Assembly: GCA_032821775.1 (NCBI GenBank)
Contig: JAVLRN010000004.1
Location: forward strand, 620,001 to 684,000
From: Sanguinoderma infundibulare
Taxonomy: Eukaryota > Basidiomycota > Agaricomycetes > Polyporales > Polyporaceae
Direction: 5' to 3'
Length of the DNA: 64,000 bases
The translations under genes and the position numbers were made by a program. Below the pieces are notes generated by a model. It worked only from the letters and a program-made list of their open reading frames with translations, had not been told where the DNA came from and searched no databases. Positions 59,595 to 64,000 of the stretch are shown here, one piece after another (position 1 is the stretch's first letter; every line of letters begins with the position of its first letter).

Positions 59595-61667
59595 CTACTC
59601 GAGGTCATACGGCAGCGCGTTCCGAACACGCTCCAGGTGCTCGAGTTCGTCGCATTCGCCATCCTTGATGCAACTAGCAAGCACCAACCCAATACCCTCG
59701 CCCTCCGTATACGCTCCGTGGAGGAACCCTATGCCCCGAATCCGTCAGGCATTACGCGCGCCGTCACCGTCGTTAACGAACAGCTCACCGAATCACTTCT
59801 TGCTCGTTGCCTCTCCAGCAAACCACAGCCTGTCCTCGACGTTCGCGCGCAGGTTGCCCTGGTGTTCGCTCAGGAAGTTCGCCGGCCAGTTCGAATAAGA
59901 TCCTCGGAAGAGCGGGTCGCTGTGCCAACGCTGGAAGTAGAAGTCGAGAGGCTCGGGTACGGTCGCGTTGGGGAACATCGATTGCAGGACGGAGAGGATC
60001 TCGGCTTGCACAGCGGCATCCGACATGGCCTCAATGCGCTTGGAGAACGTCCCCTACAGGTGTGGGATGGGCAAGGACAGGCAATGAAGAGAGCGCGAAG
60101 CAGTCTAGTGAGCGAATTTTGCTGCTCGTCAGGTTGGTCGAGAAATACTCACAGTGACGGTCACGAACAAGATCCCGCAGCCGGGGAAGAACGCAGGATG
60201 GTCGAACGTTTGCCAGACGGGATATCGGCCCCGTTCATGATCTGCGTAGAGTGCCATCTGTGCGCCACGTTTCACGTTAATCTCCAGCGGATCTGGCGGG
60301 CAAAGTTTGCGCACGGTCAGCGTACCTCTGTATCGAACCAGAACTTCCTCGGGAACTGCAGGAAGATCTTGGTGTATGTCCCCTGTTTATGCATATGTCG
60401 CCTTACTGAAACAGGATGGTCGGTGGCAGGATATAATCTCACCATGGCCATACTATGAATGGCTTCCTGCTTCCACGTGGGAAGCGGCGGGATGAACCTC
60501 ACGTCGTCGTGCTGAAGGACGCCAAGGCTGAACGTGCAGAGTGCGTAGTCCGCGGATAGCGCGGTCCCGTCGGCCATTATCACAGCCACGCCTTTCTTGG
60601 ACGAGAGGATCGTCGACACTGTGGCGTTCAAACGGATCTGCTCCTTTGTGACGAACTCTGCGGCTTCCGCCTGGATCACCGTCTTGAAACCACGCTGGTC
60701 AACGGACAGGAGGTTTTCGGGCGAGAAGGTCTTGAAGGTATGATTGTGCGCCTGTCCGTCACGCATCCCGGGACCGACATAATATTAGCACAGATGTAGG
60801 CGGGAAGACGCTAACCTCTACCGGAAAGACTTCACTGCGGGTCGACAGGCCGCTTGGCGAGTCCTCGCCAGTCGAAGCTGCGAAGAGAGGGAAGGTCAAT
60901 GCACCCAGGATGAAGCGAGCCAGGACGTCTCCTCCGGGGTCGCGGCGAACTCCCAGTCGAATTGGTAGTACTCGGAGGCCATCTCGTATCGGGAGGTCGG
61001 GGGCACTGCCCCTGAGAGAGCGTACCCGCTACGCGCGGTCATGTCGACAAGCCGTGTCGGAACGCGCGCGCCTGTGTGTCAGGTGAGCTTCTGTCGTCCG
61101 CCCACGATAGAGTGGAGTGCTTACCAGCTGTGGCGGTCAGGCGTTGGAAGTTCTCGATCGCTTGTTGGAAAACGCCTTCGACATCGATCGCGCCCGAGTC
61201 GTCGTACGTCGCTGGAACCTCGTGAGTCACGTCGTCTCGCATAGGGACGGTGCACTATACTCACAGATGCTGCCGAAGTCGCTCGAGTGGACGGACATGT
61301 TGTGCTTCTTCGCCAACTCCCAGATCGGATTCGCAGGCCCGTTGCCTGTCTGCGTGCCCTGCACCCAGTTCGCACCTACCTCGACCGTCCGCTTGTTGCC
61401 GGCCGCGCCGAAGGTGTGGCTCATCATTCTGCCCCCGAGTTCGTGCCGGGCCTCGACGATGATGTAGTCGTCGATGCCCTGCTCGTGCAGGGTTCGTGCG
61501 GCGATGATGCCGGCGACGCCGCCGCCGAGGATGAGCACCTTGGTGTTTTTGCGCCCGGCCGACGACAGAACGGCCTGCGCGTTGGGGAATACTGGAAGGG
61601 CGAGACTGCCGAGGAGGCCACAGAGGGCGAACGAGAGTAGGAGCGCGGTGCGTATAGGGTCGAGCAT
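59595..61667 (-). pseudogene. Secreted amine oxidase, premature stop near the C-terminus
   Basis: Twin of 17018-19082 with the same eight exons, signal peptide (MLDPIRTALLLSFALCG) and FAD motif VLILGGGVAGIIAAR. The only damage seen is a TGG to TGA change at 59793-59795 in the C-terminal FAD-binding motif: GEATSKK is followed by a stop where the left copy has WFG. About 46 residues are lost, including FLHGAYTEG and helix residues that contact FAD. The rest is nearly identical, so the stop is probably young. Confidence 0.85.
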
Positions 61668-63811
61668 GGCGTTGATATGCCGTAGAGCTGCTTCGGCGAA
61701 GACTTAAATAGGCAGCCTGCGCGGCTCCAGCAAGATTGCATATGTGCATCCCGCGGACCGTGAGATAAGGTTTCGCACTTATCGCGGTCAAGGAGAAGGA
61801 TATGAAGGCACGCGTTTGATACGGGAAGGTTATCACCCCACCGCGGCAGAGAAACCTCCGCCCTAGCGCGTCCTGGGCGTGTCCTGTAGTCAGGAAGCAA
61901 GCTAATGGAGATAGAAGATTGAGTGCTTGAACGGCATCGGACGCTCCGTCCCGTACGGTGAGCCATGCACGGCGTCATTGTTATGGGAAACTGAAACACC
62001 TTATTACAGATCGAGAGAACCCGCTTCCATATGTTATATCGTTATCTCTCCTCTCATGCTCCGACGAGTTGTTCGACGGAACGAGGCCATGACACTCGTT
62101 CCACATCAGAGTGGTTCGTACCGTGATCCCTGTGGACGCCTACCTCTCACGGGACCAAGATCCCAGGGACACCGTATAGAGATAAGGAGGACGGCGCCAG
62201 GATCATGTTAGTAGTCCCTACTCTTCTCCGAGCCTCCTCTTCGGTGTTGCAGAAGGTGGTGACGCACACCGACTGCGGAGGGCGCGAGGGCGGTCGGAGG
62301 AACGACGTTGTTATGGAACGGTGTGCGTAGTTGAATACGACGTACACGTGTGGGGTACATGTGGAGGACTGCGCACAAGTTTGACTTTGCTTCCAAGGCG
62401 CGTGGTGCTGTAATGATCGTAGGTCGTTGGCGTCTTGTTTGTACTGCCTGGAATGAGAGGAGCCCCCGCTAATACTAGAGCTCCTTGCAGGATGAGGCCG
62501 TCTGCCGGGCAGCAACATACACACGGCTAACGTTAATCCCTTGAGGGAAGGAGTCGTACATGAAACATAGGCTCGCTATGTCCATTCCGCTGATATCTTG
62601 GATATATTTAGGTAAATGTCCTCTTGGCATTCATTTCACGTTCGGCCTCGACCGGGTTGACCGCTCGGGGTGTGATTTCTTTGGGCAGATACTTGGTACC
62701 CCCAAGGGCTTGCGATTGCGGTTTACTAGTCGGCTTTCGTAGGCTGATCAAACCTTTTCCTGCGTCCTCCGCCATCCTTGCCTGTGTCCAGAAGCAAGGG
62801 ACAGTGCTTCAGCATACGTGGCCCTGCGTTGGTTCAAGTTTGGAAATCTGATCAGTAAAAGCGCAACCTGCCTGCAGGGCTATGCTAGGCGCTAAGGGGC
62901 TATGCACCGTGTAGGACTCTGTAGGAAGTCGTCGGATATGATGGAATCCTGCAGGGTTCCGCCGGATATGATAAATCATTGTAGAGCCCTGTAATGCTGC
63001 CACTGGGTGATAGAAATGATTACAGGGCAATGTAGCTGTGCCTGCGGATACCATAAATCACTGCAAAGTCTGTCCTGCTCGCCTGTTCTCGCTTCTCGCT
63101 CTGGCTGTCGATTCGCAAGTGCCTCGGTCTCTTTTTGTCTCGCGGCGGTCTCACGCTGTCTTTCCGGTGATGTCTACGGTCCACAAATCGCGTGCTCGCG
63201 TGCTCTTTTTTTTTCGTAATAGATCCCGTGATGTATTGTTGCTCCGCCTGCCAAAATTGATGACTTTGACTGTTATTAAATTCCGTGTGCATTGCGTGGC
63301 CGTGGGCGAGTATCAGAGCAATGCCTGCCAGGGAGCCCACTACACAGCAACTACAGCCATTCACTGTACACTACCATACGTCGGGGGACTATGGTAGTCC
63401 TCTACCATATCTCCCCATCAGTCCTACATGGTGCTACAATATCTCTCATTGGTCCTACATGGCACTATACGGCCCACGCACCTATCCGATAGGCCACTAC
63501 AGTATTTCCCCCGGCTCCGACGAAATCCTACAGGGCTCTGCAGCATGCTCTGCTATAAACTGTAGGATATTGGCCTATCCGCCGGAATACTGCAGAGCCA
63601 TATGCTGAATTGCAGGATATTGTGCATCACCTACCAATGGCTACGATGGCTGCAGAGCTATATGGTTTAGTGCAGGTATATGTAAACCTGAAACCCAGTT
63701 TGCTGATGCTTGGATTACACTCGACAGGGAATCGTTGCATTAGTGGAATGGGTGTTTCTGTACTCTAAGATATTGTATATAACGCATTGGGAGCACAATA
63801 ATTATCTACTG
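61668..63811. other. Repeat-rich intergenic spacer (right copy)
   Basis: Inverted counterpart of 14867-17017. Contains the TATA-like element at 61703-61710 (reverse strand) and the short-motif tract at about 62870-63660. No gene recognised. Confidence 0.5.
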
Positions 63812-64000
63812 CTATGCATATTGCGAGATCCATCGATCCTCCGGCGGGAGGTCCGAGAGCACGTCCGAAGGGCATATCGAGATGTCGCTCGTGATCATGT
63901 TCTCCAAGTTGGTGGGGTCATAGGCGCCCCGGTCCCTCGCTTTGCAAAGCTCTCCCAGTTCCAGGAGAAACCTTGACACGAGGATCGACATCACGCTATG
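63812..64000 (-). CDS. DUF6533-domain membrane protein, last exon (copy C'), cut by window end
   Basis: Final exon of a twin of copy C: SILVSRFLLELGELCKARD through the acidic tail ending WISQYA at 63812. One substitution near the end (Q to R). The remainder of the gene lies beyond the window. Confidence 0.75.
   Translation of the reverse strand, partial: HSVMSILVSRFLLELGELCKARDRGAYDPTNLENMITSDISICPSDVLSDLPPEDRWISQYA

Larger units (their letters stand above)
53900..64000. repeat. Right arm of the ~10 kb inverted duplication
   Basis: Inverted counterpart of 14680-24950 with the same gene order read backwards. It runs off the right end of the window inside copy C'. Confidence 0.92.

Noticed and set aside
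1..64000. Transposable element proteins, CRISPR arrays, telomere repeats
   Set aside because: No reverse transcriptase, integrase or transposase motifs, no regular repeat-spacer array and no TTAGGG runs were seen. Low-copy degenerate elements cannot be excluded.

Overview
The window looks like nuclear DNA of a wood-decay type Agaricomycete (Basidiomycota, probably Polyporales). The reasons are short GT-AG introns of about 50-60 nt that break every real gene into several exons, loose gene spacing, and the gene families present: many seven-helix membrane proteins including the basidiomycete DUF6533 type, a GMC oxidoreductase, a secreted FAD amine oxidase, an F-box-like protein and alpha/beta hydrolases. 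All exon structures below were assembled by eye from splice signals, reading frame and family resemblance; no search was run.

Layout. 1-1.36 kb: minus-strand relics of a DUF6533-type gene fused to a piece of a Sit4/PP6 phosphatase. 2.2-3.3 kb: intact SDR gene. 4.2-6.1 kb: frameshifted DUF6533 gene. 6.1-9.1 kb: no confident gene. 9.5-12.5 kb: intact 7TM gene (copy A) and a broken relative. 13.3-14.9 kb: DUF6533 gene. 17.0-19.1 kb: secreted amine oxidase. 19.4-20.7 kb: intact Sit4/PP6 phosphatase. 20.9-21.9 kb: two broken genes. 22.9-24.3 kb: another 7TM gene. 24.9-25.5 kb: broken Sit4. 25.8-26.7 kb: alpha/beta hydrolase with Ala in the nucleophile elbow. 28.4-30.2 kb: EAT1/YMR210W-like hydrolase with an internal deletion. 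30.6-32.3 kb: DUF6533 gene. 33.4-36.0 kb: GMC oxidoreductase. 36-38.9 kb: no gene recognised. 38.9-43.0 kb: two more 7TM genes (H and A'). 44.1-45.3 kb: DUF6533 relic. 45.9-47.3 kb: MDR dehydrogenase. 49.0-50.5 kb: F-box-like gene. 51.8-52.4 kb: GMC C-terminal relic. 52.6-64 kb: inverted copy of 14.7-24.9 kb.

The dominant signal is segmental duplication followed by gene birth and death. A ~10 kb block (DUF6533 gene end, repeat-rich spacer, amine oxidase, Sit4/PP6, 7TM gene) occurs at 14.68-24.95 kb and, inverted, at 53.9-64.0 kb. A second inverted pair (about 9.1-12.5 kb and 39.9-43.4 kb) carries the A/A' 7TM genes. A third pair (1-1.36 kb and 52.6-54.0 kb) shows that the window starts inside yet another copy. 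Decay is asymmetric. The left arm keeps an intact amine oxidase and an intact phosphatase; the right arm has a stop in the oxidase and deletions in the phosphatase. In a tandem Sit4-hydrolase pair inside the left half, one copy kept the phosphatase and the other kept the hydrolase.

The A, A' and H proteins share a seven-helix plan and a Pro-x-Phe-Ile-Leu-Asn motif at the start of helix 2 that recalls the STE2-type fungal pheromone receptor. That link is inference, but a multi-copy STE2-like family in a basidiomycete is the most unusual biological possibility here.
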